Assembly (NCBI GenBank): GCA_027033875.1
Contig: JALVKK010000004.1
Location: forward strand, 1 to 18,388
Source: Flavobacteriales bacterium
Lineage (GTDB): Bacteria > Bacteroidota > Bacteroidia > Flavobacteriales > Flavobacteriaceae
DNA length: 18,388 nucleotides
Direction of reading: 5' to 3'
The stretch's first letter is position 1, and each line of letters opens with the position of its first letter. A program made the position numbers and the translations under genes. Shown one piece after another: positions 1 through 6,744 of the stretch. Under the pieces are notes generated by a model. That model was not told the DNA's origin. It did no database searches and was given only the letters and a program-made list of their open reading frames with translations.

Positions 1-131
1 TCCACTATATTGATTGATTTTCATATTCTTATGTTTTTATTATTAATGAGACAAAATTAGTGAAAAATTTGTGTCATAATAGTTGCGTCCATAGTTTTTT
101 CTTATACCTCATTTTGATTTTTTTATTCTAC

Positions 132-151
132 AGACGCAGTATCGTGCGTCT
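132..151. repeat. Short palindromic repeat (AGACGCA ... TGCGTCT)
   Basis: A 7-bp perfect inverted repeat (132-138 against 145-151) encloses a 6-nt loop. It is followed by CTAC and a stretch made of the words ACTTTTAACTTT and ATTCAACT. The same palindrome, extended to 9 bp, recurs at 18107-18129, so this is a dispersed element rather than a terminator. No run of T follows it. Confidence 0.6.
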
Positions 152-287
152 CTACATTCAACTTTTAACTTTAAACATTCAACTCATTAATGATTTCATC
201 ATCAACCATTTCCGGCACATTGACTTTCAACAGCGGATTTTCAGTTTGATAATTTTGTTAATGAAGTTCAATAACGCATCACTTTAA

Positions 288-330
288 AATAAATCCCGTA
301 TGGTATATAGTATAGCATACGGGATTTATT
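288..330 (-). terminator. Strong hairpin, terminator of the small minus-strand gene
   Basis: A perfect 15-bp inverted repeat (288-302 against 316-330, core AAATCCCGTATG) has a 13-nt AT-rich loop. On the minus strand it lies 22 nt after the stop codon of the 42-codon reading frame and ends in a T-rich stretch (GGGATTTATTTT), which is what an intrinsic terminator should look like. The plus strand could also use it, but no convincing plus-strand gene ends here. Confidence 0.7.
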
Positions 331-352
331 ACTAGAAATGAGAAATGTAAAT

Positions 353-481
353 TTAGGTTAACGATGTTTTATTTAAACTCAATGATTTTTCTTTTTTAAT
401 ACGCACTCTGGCATACTGTTTACTGACCGTTTTATTGCTTCGGGTCAAAAGTCGATTGCTCGAATCATTCGTTTTTCTCAT
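353..481 (-). CDS. Small basic protein, 42 aa, function unknown
   Basis: ATG at 481-479 opens 42 codons that end at TAA (355-353). The product starts MRKTNDSSNRLLTRSNK and ends SLNKTSLT. It has 5 Arg and 7 Lys against one Asp and one Glu, so it is strongly basic and has no hydrophobic segment. The case for a real gene is the setting: a near-consensus Bacteroidota promoter (517-547) puts the expected transcript start about 30 nt before the ATG, and a 15-bp terminator hairpin lies 22 nt beyond the stop. The start region is A-rich, as is usual in the phylum. I do not recognise the family. The composition would suit a ribosome-associated or nucleic-acid-binding peptide, but that is inference. The alternative is an untranslated small RNA using the same promoter and terminator. 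Confidence 0.55.
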   Translation of the reverse strand: MRKTNDSSNRLLTRSNKTVSKQYARVRIKKEKSLSLNKTSLT

Positions 482-516
482 TTTTTATTGGTTTAAAAAA
501 ACAAAACTTTACACTT

Positions 517-547
517 CAAAGATAATACCGGTAATTTCAAAATTCAA
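517..547 (-). promoter_or_regulatory. Bacteroidota-type promoter for the small basic protein gene
   Basis: On the minus strand the -7 element TATCTTTG (524-517) matches TAnnTTTG exactly. A TTG (547-545) lies upstream with a 20-nt spacer, within the usual 17-23 nt. The expected start of transcription is near 511-509, giving a leader of about 30 nt before the ATG at 481. Confidence 0.6.
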
Positions 548-619
548 ATTATAGGGAAAATTAAATAATTATTAAGGAAAATTGTTAATATTACGGGGAA
601 AAATACTGATATAAAAAGT

Positions 620-644
620 CCGGCGTATATATTTTATACGCCGG
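620..644 (-). terminator. Orphan hairpin with a T-rich tail on the minus strand
   Basis: A 10-bp perfect stem (620-629 against 635-644, CCGGCGTATA) has a 5-nt loop. On the minus strand it is followed after two bases by TTTTTAT, so it reads as an intrinsic terminator in that direction. On the plus strand it is followed by A. No protein gene on the minus strand leads into it, so the transcript it would end is unknown. Confidence 0.5.
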
Positions 645-671
645 AAAATTTAGGGTAACAAACAAACAAAC

Positions 672-721
672 TTACATTTAGCTAAACGAAACTTAAATGT
701 AAACCGGTACAAATATCGGTT
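672..721. other. Two adjacent hairpins of unknown role
   Basis: Positions 672-680 pair with 694-702 (9 bp, TTACATTTA). Directly next to it, 702-709 pairs with 714-721 (8 bp with one G-T pair, loop CAAA). Together with the terminator-like stem at 620-644 they form three hairpins in about 100 nt. On the minus strand the order is hairpin, hairpin, T-rich linker, terminator. I see no clear promoter upstream of them on either strand. The rest of 645-895 shows no gene. Confidence 0.35.
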
Positions 722-894
722 AAATTTTATCCTTACGAAAACAATGGGGAAAATGTAGCTGTTTTTGGGGATAATCAGACGAATTTTAATGATATATGGA
801 TTTTATGGATTTGGTCAATTATGCAATAAATTAAATATTCTTCCTATTTTTCAGGTTAAATAGTTCCGATTAATCAGATATTCGAAAATCTGTT

Positions 895-902
895 TATTTT
901 TG
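895..902 (+). promoter_or_regulatory. -7 element TATTTTTG before the aminotransferase
   Basis: TATTTTTG at 895-902 matches TAnnTTTG. No TTG is found 17-23 nt upstream, so the -33 part is weak. A near-palindrome (875-892) sits directly upstream and could be an operator. If this element is used, transcription starts around 907-909. That is past the GTG at 902 and favours the GTG at 929 as the true start codon. Confidence 0.4.
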
Positions 903-2095
903 TGAAGAATCAGATCAACAAAAATACAGTGTTAAAGGGAAATTTTAATAAATATCAAGCACAAACTTCTCCCAATCCAATGGGATTGATAGTTTCGCAT
1001 GCCGAAGGTAGTTATATTTATGATATTGACGGCAATGCTCACCTTGATTTTGTAGCCGGCGTGTCGGCAAATGTTATCGGGCATCAACCACAACCGGTTA
1101 TCAATGCCGTTAAACAACAATTAGACCGGTATATGCACGTAATGGTTTACGGTGAGTTTGTTCAAAAACCGCAAGTGACACTTTGTCAAAAACTATCCGC
1201 TTTATTGCCGGGAGATTTGTCGGTTACTTATTTGGTCAATTCCGGTACCGAAGCTACAGAAGGAGCTATGAAATTAGCCAAACTTTATACCGGCAGACCA
1301 AATATTATTGCGGCACATCACTCTTATCACGGTAATACGCAAGGTAGTATGTCGGTTATGGACTATCCGGAACGCAAACAGTCGTTTTTGCCATTAATTC
1401 CGGGTGTATCATTTATCAATTTTAACAATTTTGACGATTTACAAAAAATCACTACTCAAACGGCAGCCGTCATCTTAGAGACCATTCAAGGCGGTGCCGG
1501 ATTTATTGAGCCTCAAAACGATTATTTAAAAGCCGTCAGAAAACGTTGCGAACAAACCGGAACATTATTAATTTTAGACGAAATACAAACCGGCTTTGCC
1601 CGTACAGGCAAAATGTTCGGTTTTGAACATTATAATGTTACTCCGGATATTGTTATCACAGGCAAGGCATTAGGTGGCGGTATGCCTATCGGCGCATTTA
1701 CTTCTACACCGGAAATTATGAAACGCCTAACCAATCCGCCTATGGGACATATTACGACTTTTGGTGGTCATCCGGTTATCGCTTCCGCGGCATTGGCTAC
1801 CTTAAACTATATTGAAGAAAATAAATTGTCCGAAGAAGCTGTTCGTAAAGAACAACTAATAAGAAAACATCTCAAACACCCTAAAATCAAAGAAATTAGA
1901 GGACGCGGTTTGATGTTGGCTCTCATTATGGAAACGCCCGAACAAGCCAATGATTTGGTTTTAAAAGCACTGGATAACGGATTGATTTTGTTTTGGTTAC
2001 TTTACGAAAAACGCGCTGTCCGCATCACCCCGCCTTTGACTATCAGTGATGATGAAATACTTAAAGGTATTGAGATTATTTTGAGCCTGTTGTAA
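902..2095 (+). CDS. Class III (ornithine/acetylornithine-type) aminotransferase
   Basis: This is a PLP-dependent fold-type I aminotransferase of class III. These enzymes move an amino group from an omega-amine or amino acid to a keto acid in the cytoplasm; the substrate cannot be read from the sequence. Visible motifs, numbered from GTG 902, are VNSGTEATEGAMKLA (cofactor phosphate region), YHGNT, the ring-contacting Asp226 in LILDEIQTGFARTG, the Schiff-base Lys255 in ITGKALGGGMP, and TTFGGHPV. At 397 aa it is complete. The start is uncertain. Homologues as I remember them begin close to the KYQAQTSP segment, and the promoter-like element at 895-902 suggests GTG 929 (388 aa). The gene stands alone, with a repeat-derived gap before the ABC genes. 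Family assignment is firm; pathway is not. Confidence 0.9.
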   Translation: MKNQINKNTVLKGNFNKYQAQTSPNPMGLIVSHAEGSYIYDIDGNAHLDFVAGVSANVIGHQPQPVINAVKQQLDRYMHVMVYGEFVQKPQVTLCQKLSALLPGDLSVTYLVNSGTEATEGAMKLAKLYTGRPNIIAAHHSYHGNTQGSMSVMDYPERKQSFLPLIPGVSFINFNNFDDLQKITTQTAAVILETIQGGAGFIEPQNDYLKAVRKRCEQTGTLLILDEIQTGFARTGKMFGFEHYNVTPDIVITGKALGGGMPIGAFTSTPEIMKRLTNPPMGHITTFGGHPVIASAALATLNYIEENKLSEEAVRKEQLIRKHLKHPKIKEIRGRGLMLALIMETPEQANDLVLKALDNGLILFWLLYEKRAVRITPPLTISDDEILKGIEIILSLL

Positions 2096-2104
2096 GTATT
2101 CATT

Positions 2105-2155
2105 AGTATCCGGTAGAAAGAGGCAAAGTAGAAAGAGCGACAACCGACATCTGAC
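2105..2155. repeat. Small fragment of the dispersed word-repeat DNA
   Basis: The gap after the aminotransferase contains GTAGAAAGAGGCAAAGTAG, then GAAAGAGCGACAACC and GACATCTGAC. The same word types, in the same order (AAAG..GCGACAAAG first, CCGACATCTGAC later), make up the 16140-16445 region before rimO. The likeness is by word rather than by exact alignment. The remaining 60 nt before the ABC gene shows no clear promoter. Confidence 0.4.
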
Positions 2156-2221
2156 AAAAAACCATTAATAAATGTAACAATCCTTCTCGATAATCGTCAA
2201 AGCAAATAAAAAATATAATGT

Positions 2222-3115
2222 ATGTCATCAATTTTAGAAGTAAACAACTTGACTAAAAAATTCGGAAGATTAACAGCTGTTGATAGGTTGTGTTTTAAGG
2301 TAAAAAAAGGACATGTTTACGGCTTATTAGGTCCTAACGGCAGTGGCAAATCCACGACTTTGGGTATGATTCTGAATGTAGTCAATAAAACCGAAGGATA
2401 TTTTAAATGGTTTGACGGAAAAATATCTAATGCGGAAGCTTTGAAACGTATAGGTGCCATTATCGAACGACCGAATTTTTATCCGTATATGACGGCTTGG
2501 CAAAACCTCGATTTGGTTTGTAAAATAAAAGAAATTTCGCCCACTTGTATCGATGAAAAATTAGAAATGGTTGGTTTGTCAGAGAGAAAACACGACAAAT
2601 TTAAAACCTATTCGTTGGGGATGAAACAACGTTTATCTATTGCCTCAGCATTGCTTAATGATCCGGAAATGCTGATTTTAGACGAACCTACCAATGGTTT
2701 AGACCCGAAAGGCATACACGAAATACGAAAAATTATTAAAAATATTGCGAAACAAGGCACGACTATCATTTTGGCATCTCATCTTTTGGACGAAGTGGAA
2801 AAAGTTTGTGATCAAGTGATTATCTTACAGAAAGGTAAAAAAATATTTGAAGGACAAGTAGCCGAAATGAGTATTCAAACTTATTGGTACGAACTGCAAG
2901 CGGACCGACCTGAAAAAATTAAAGAACTTTTACTTCAAATCCCTGCAATAAAAGATGTTGTTGAAGAAAATAATCTTATAAAAGTTTATCCGGCCGACAA
3001 ACATTTTTCCGGAAAAGAATTGAACAGATTATTAGCCGAACAGGGTATTTATGTCGAAAGTCTTGTCAAAAAACAACCTCGTTTGGAAGATGAATTTTTA
3101 AAAATTACGAAATGA
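2222..3115 (+). CDS. ABC transporter ATP-binding protein (BcrA/NatA type)
   Basis: This is the ATPase half of an ABC-2 type transporter, which hydrolyses ATP on the inner face of the membrane to drive the permease encoded next. Motifs in order are Walker A GPNGSGKST (37-45), the signature SLGMKQR (131-137), Walker B LILDEP (151-156), and the switch His187 in LASHLLDEVEK. The Q-loop position has the IIERPNFYPYMTA form (from residue 80), with Glu rather than Gln, as is usual in the bacitracin/lantibiotic-export and NatA-like branch. The last 80 or so residues form the typical accessory domain. It is 297 aa and complete. The stop TGA overlaps the permease start (ATGA), so the two are translationally coupled. 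Substrate unknown; peptide antibiotic export, sodium export or lipid-related roles all occur in this branch. Confidence 0.92.
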   Translation: MSSILEVNNLTKKFGRLTAVDRLCFKVKKGHVYGLLGPNGSGKSTTLGMILNVVNKTEGYFKWFDGKISNAEALKRIGAIIERPNFYPYMTAWQNLDLVCKIKEISPTCIDEKLEMVGLSERKHDKFKTYSLGMKQRLSIASALLNDPEMLILDEPTNGLDPKGIHEIRKIIKNIAKQGTTIILASHLLDEVEKVCDQVIILQKGKKIFEGQVAEMSIQTYWYELQADRPEKIKELLLQIPAIKDVVEENNLIKVYPADKHFSGKELNRLLAEQGIYVESLVKKQPRLEDEFLKITK

Positions 3116-3954
3116 AAAACTTTGTCAAACTCATAGAAATAGAATTGTACAAAATCAAGCATCATAAGTTAAGCCGGATTTTGTTTTTGTCATATTTTAT
3201 ATTGTTATCCGGTATTGCTTTGATTGCAGCCATTAGATTTAATTTAGGAAACATAGAAGTACACTTAGCCGAACAAGGCATTTTTAATTTTCCTTATATC
3301 TGGCATTTTAATACTTGGGTAGCTGATTTTTTAACTTTCTTTTTATTGATCATCGTTGTTTCAATGGTTACCAACGAATATACCTACCGGACAGTCAAAC
3401 AGAATTTAATTGACGGATTGACCAAAAAAGAATTTGTATTATCCAAATTTTATTTTTTGATAGTTTTATCACTTTTGGCTACTGTTTTTGTATTTGTTAT
3501 AAGTTTTATTTTGGGTTTGATATATTCTGATTTTACCAGTAGTGGTATTATATTTAAAGATTCTTATTTTCTGCTCGCTTTCTTTTTAAAATTATTGGGA
3601 ATTTTTTCTCTTATTATGTTTTTAGGCTTTCTATTTAAACGTGCTGCTATAGCCTTGAGTTTCTTTTTTATCTGGTTGATAGTTGAAGGAATTTTATACG
3701 GTATTTTACGTTGGAAAATATTCAATAAAGAGATTGCCGAACAAATAACACAATTTTTTCCATATACGTCCATAAAAAATTTACTACCCGAACCGATCAG
3801 TCGCTTAAATGCCGCAAAAAATATAGGCAAACAAATAGGTGAAGATATTGCTAAATTTGAAGGAATTCCCGTTCAAAATTTTATAATTGTTGTTATTTGG
3901 ATTGTTATTTTTTTGTATTTTTCACATAAATTACTACTAAAAAGAGATTTATGA
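3112..3954 (+). CDS. ABC-2 family transporter permease
   Basis: This 280-aa membrane protein has about six hydrophobic segments, near residues 20-42, 68-90, 112-138, 152-176, 180-200 and 253-275. After the second comes the ABC-2 hallmark NEYTYRTVKQNLIDG followed by TKKEFVLSK, the coupling region that contacts the ATPase. The N-terminus (MKNFVKLIEIELYKIKHHK) is the usual cytoplasmic lead-in helix. The start codon lies inside the stop of the ATPase gene, so the two form one transport unit. The complex is presumably a dimer of each in the inner membrane. No substrate-binding protein is encoded nearby, which fits an exporter. No two-component or regulator gene is adjacent to suggest the substrate. 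Confidence 0.88.
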   Translation: MKNFVKLIEIELYKIKHHKLSRILFLSYFILLSGIALIAAIRFNLGNIEVHLAEQGIFNFPYIWHFNTWVADFLTFFLLIIVVSMVTNEYTYRTVKQNLIDGLTKKEFVLSKFYFLIVLSLLATVFVFVISFILGLIYSDFTSSGIIFKDSYFLLAFFLKLLGIFSLIMFLGFLFKRAAIALSFFFIWLIVEGILYGILRWKIFNKEIAEQITQFFPYTSIKNLLPEPISRLNAAKNIGKQIGEDIAKFEGIPVQNFIIVVIWIVIFLYFSHKLLLKRDL

Positions 3955-3963
3955 GTTAGAATA

Positions 3964-3995
3964 TTTGTAGATATAAAGATAAAATTTTATTTTTG
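3964..3995 (+). promoter_or_regulatory. Bacteroidota-type promoter for the T9SS type B protein gene
   Basis: TTTG (3964-3967), a 20-nt spacer and TATTTTTG (3988-3995) match the phylum consensus fully. The predicted start near 4001 leaves a leader of about 14 nt. It begins 10 nt after the permease stop, so the surface protein gene is transcribed independently of the ABC pair. Confidence 0.7.
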
Positions 3996-4014
3996 GGACA
4001 AACAAACAAATCCA

Positions 4015-6675
4015 ATGAAAAAACAACTTTTATTACTAATTTTATTTTTACTTTTCCAACTTTCCGTGAGTGCGCAATATGAAGCGGCACATTGGTTTTT
4101 CGGTACTCACGCCGGTTTGGATTTTTCGAGTGGCGCACCTGTTGTTGAAACCGGCGGGCAAATAAACACCGAAGAGGGGTGTTCTTCTATTTCCAATGCT
4201 TGCGGTGATCTGTTACTTTATACCGATGGTATGACTATTTGGAATGCCAATCATCAAATCATGCAAAACGGCTCCGGATTACACGGACATGCTTCATCAA
4301 CGCAATCGGGTATTGTGGTACCAAAACCGGACGATAATCATATATATTATGTATTTACGGTTGACGAAGCTTTTAGTTCTCCTTCAACGCTCGGTATGCA
4401 ATATTCGGTAGTTGATATGAATTTGGATAATGGTTTGGGAGGCGTAGTTGCAGGACAAAAAAATATCAGGCTGGTGGAACATGCCAGTGAAAAAGTAACT
4501 GCCGTTATCAGTTCGGACGGTAGTTCCGTTTGGGTCATTACATTAGCCCCTCCGACAAATAATAATTCTGCATTGTATCATACGGTCGGTAGCAATATGA
4601 ATACTTTTTATGCTTTCAGAATTACGAGTTCCGGAGTTCAAAATACCGCCACCGTATCCCAATTTTCACTCAGCATTCTCAACGGAATAGGTTATATGAA
4701 AGCATCGCCCGACGGGACCAAAATAGCCATTGCCAATGCCAATGACCAGACCGCATATTTATTTGATTTTGACAATACCACCGGGGTTATTAGCAATCCG
4801 GTTGCTTTAAATTTGAACTCTAATAACAATCAACCTTACGGTTTGGAATTTTCACCGGATAGTTCCAAATTATATTTAAGCGACTGGATTAATTGTTTAA
4901 CGCAATTTGACTTATCCAATAACAATCAAGCGACGATTATCAGCACTAATACTAATTACAGAGCCGCTTTACAATTAGGTTTGGACGGTAAAATTTACAG
5001 ACCTTTTACTACGGGTTACGGGTCAAATCAAAACAAAATCAGTGTTATTGAAAATCCAAATGAAACGGGAACCGCTTGTGATTACAGGCATTGTTTTATC
5101 AATTTAGGTTCCTCAATGGTTACCCATCAGGGCTTGCCTCCTTTTATCCAATCTTATTTTATGCAAATTCAAGCCCCCAATGTAACGGCACAATTTAATA
5201 ATTTATGGGAAGTATCATCTAATGAAGAGATTGTAAGTGTTGATTGGGATTTTGGTGACGGTACAACGATAACAAGTCAGCCCGATAATCCGCCGGACAA
5301 TACGCATTCTCAAACATATCATTCCTATACGACTCCCGGCACTTACACGATAACGGCGACTTTGCATTTATACGTCGGTTGTGATGTAACCGTTTCTCAA
5401 ATATTTGTTATTCCACCGGATATCGACGTATTTGTATGCGGTACAAATCTTACCGGCACGGAGACACTTGACCTGCATCAATTTGATAATGAGGTTATTG
5501 CCGGTCAGTCAACGCAAGGAAATTATGAAATTCATTATTTTCTCAACGAACAAGATGCCTTGAGTAATAATAATGAAATAACTACTCTATACACCAATAC
5601 AACTAACAGAGATAAACTGACTTATCAACTTATTGATCTGTCGAATAATAATATTTTATACGGAACTTTCTATTTGAATATCAATCCTATGCCGGAAATT
5701 TTGACGGTACCCGATTATGAAATTTGTGATAATGATGATGATGGATTTTTTTCTTTTGATTTGACAAGTAAAGAATCTGAAATATTAGGAAACAGAACAA
5801 ATCCGCCTTTTGATATAAAATTTTATCCGACTCAGGCAGATGTACAAGCCAATACCAACGAAATTGTCGATCCTGCCAATTATATTAACGCAACAGCTAA
5901 CAATGATACTGTTTGGTATCAAATTACCGATACCAATACAGGTTGTACCAACGAAGGTTCTTTTAATTTGCTTGTACACCCGCTTCCGGAAATTATTATG
6001 GACGATGTGTATTTATTGTGTTTAGGCAATACACTTCAATTAGATGCTCCTTCGGGCTTTGCATCTTATCTTTGGTCAACAGGAGAAACAACGCAAGATA
6101 TTAGCGTTAATGCGCCCGGAGAATACACTTTGACGGTAACTGATGCTAACGGTTGTACTAATTCAAAAACCATTACGGTAAATGTTTCGGATGTTGCCGT
6201 TATTGAAGATGTCGATTTTGTGGACTTTAACGGCAATGATAATCAAATTACCGTTATTGCAACCGGTATAGGGGATTATGAATATTCATTGGACGGGATT
6301 AATTATCAAGATTCTAATGTTTTTACCGGTTTATATCCGGGAACTTATACCGTTTATGTATCTGACAAAAATGCTTGCGGGGTCGTCAGTCAAGTTGTTG
6401 ATTTGTTGGGTGCGCCACGTTTTTTTACGCCAAACGGCGACGGTTATAATGACTATTGGCAAATAATAAATATTGCTAAAAAACCGAACTCCGTTATCCG
6501 GATTTTTGACAGGTACGGTAAGTTGCTTGCAACATTCAATTCGGACAGCCCGGGCTGGGACGGCACCTTAAACGGCAAAGCTTTGCCTGCCACTGATTAT
6601 TGGTTCTTAGCCGAAATCAATGAACCTAACGGTAATGTAAGAGAAAAAACGGGGCATTTTGCCTTAAAGAGATAA
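4015..6675 (+). CDS. Secreted PKD-domain protein with T9SS type B (gliding-motility-type) sorting domain
   Basis: This is an 886-aa exported protein. Residues 1-20 are a signal peptide (MKKQLLLLILFLLFQLSVSA, then Q). Residues 21-385 look like a beta-propeller or WD40-like region (repeated blades such as SPDGTKIAIANA and FSPDSSKLYLSD). Residues 390-465 are a PKD domain with DWDFGDGT and TPGTYTIT. Two related modules follow at about 466-560 and 560-660, each opening with a cysteine (FVCGTN, YEICDNDDDG) and ending NPMPEI or HPLPEI. Ig-like modules follow (SYLWSTGETTQDI, GEYTLTVTDANGC). The last 86 residues, from PRFFTPNGDGYNDYW through IRIFDRYGKLL and PGWDGTLNGK to HFALKR, are the canonical type B sorting domain used for export by T9SS. 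No catalytic domain is seen, so an adhesive or structural surface role is likely but inferred. No other T9SS genes are in the window. Confidence 0.9.
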   Translation: MKKQLLLLILFLLFQLSVSAQYEAAHWFFGTHAGLDFSSGAPVVETGGQINTEEGCSSISNACGDLLLYTDGMTIWNANHQIMQNGSGLHGHASSTQSGIVVPKPDDNHIYYVFTVDEAFSSPSTLGMQYSVVDMNLDNGLGGVVAGQKNIRLVEHASEKVTAVISSDGSSVWVITLAPPTNNNSALYHTVGSNMNTFYAFRITSSGVQNTATVSQFSLSILNGIGYMKASPDGTKIAIANANDQTAYLFDFDNTTGVISNPVALNLNSNNNQPYGLEFSPDSSKLYLSDWINCLTQFDLSNNNQATIISTNTNYRAALQLGLDGKIYRPFTTGYGSNQNKISVIENPNETGTACDYRHCFINLGSSMVTHQGLPPFIQSYFMQIQAPNVTAQFNNLWEVSSNEEIVSVDWDFGDGTTITSQPDNPPDNTHSQTYHSYTTPGTYTITATLHLYVGCDVTVSQIFVIPPDIDVFVCGTNLTGTETLDLHQFDNEVIAGQSTQGNYEIHYFLNEQDALSNNNEITTLYTNTTNRDKLTYQLIDLSNNNILYGTFYLNINPMPEILTVPDYEICDNDDDGFFSFDLTSKESEILGNRTNPPFDIKFYPTQADVQANTNEIVDPANYINATANNDTVWYQITDTNTGCTNEGSFNLLVHPLPEIIMDDVYLLCLGNTLQLDAPSGFASYLWSTGETTQDISVNAPGEYTLTVTDANGCTNSKTITVNVSDVAVIEDVDFVDFNGNDNQITVIATGIGDYEYSLDGINYQDSNVFTGLYPGTYTVYVSDKNACGVVSQVVDLLGAPRFFTPNGDGYNDYWQIINIAKKPNSVIRIFDRYGKLLATFNSDSPGWDGTLNGKALPATDYWFLAEINEPNGNVREKTGHFALKR

Positions 6676-6690
6676 ATAAAGTACATTTTA

Positions 6691-6720
6691 TTTGATATAA
6701 CCATAAGTTCCTCAATTTTG
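6691..6720 (+). promoter_or_regulatory. Promoter for uvrB
   Basis: TTTG (6691-6694), an 18-nt spacer and CAATTTTG (6713-6720) differ from the consensus at one base (C for T in TAnnTTTG). The predicted start near 6726 gives a leader of about 19 nt to ATG 6745 and rules out the in-frame ATG at 6718, which would lie within the -7 element. Confidence 0.5.
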
Positions 6721-6744
6721 TATTGGGGAATTTATGTTTTTTTT

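Noticed and set aside
171..257. Minus-strand open stretch reading ENPLLKVNVPEMVDDEIINEL before a stop
   Set aside because: It has protein-like composition and could be the tail of a decayed gene. It is only 28 codons, has no start or continuation in any frame, and no recognisable family, so it is recorded here rather than called a pseudogene.
60..287. Plus-strand frame of 75 codons (starts MKNLCHNSC)
   Set aside because: It runs through the palindromic repeat at 132-151 and the ACTTTTAAC word DNA, has no promoter motif, and its hydrophobic, low-complexity product looks like a translation of AT-rich intergenic DNA.
6661..6700. AT-only inverted repeat AAATAAA/TTTATTT after the T9SS type B gene as a terminator
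   Set aside because: It has seven A-T pairs with no G-C pair and no T-run, so it is too weak to call. Its right side overlaps the -33 part of the uvrB promoter.
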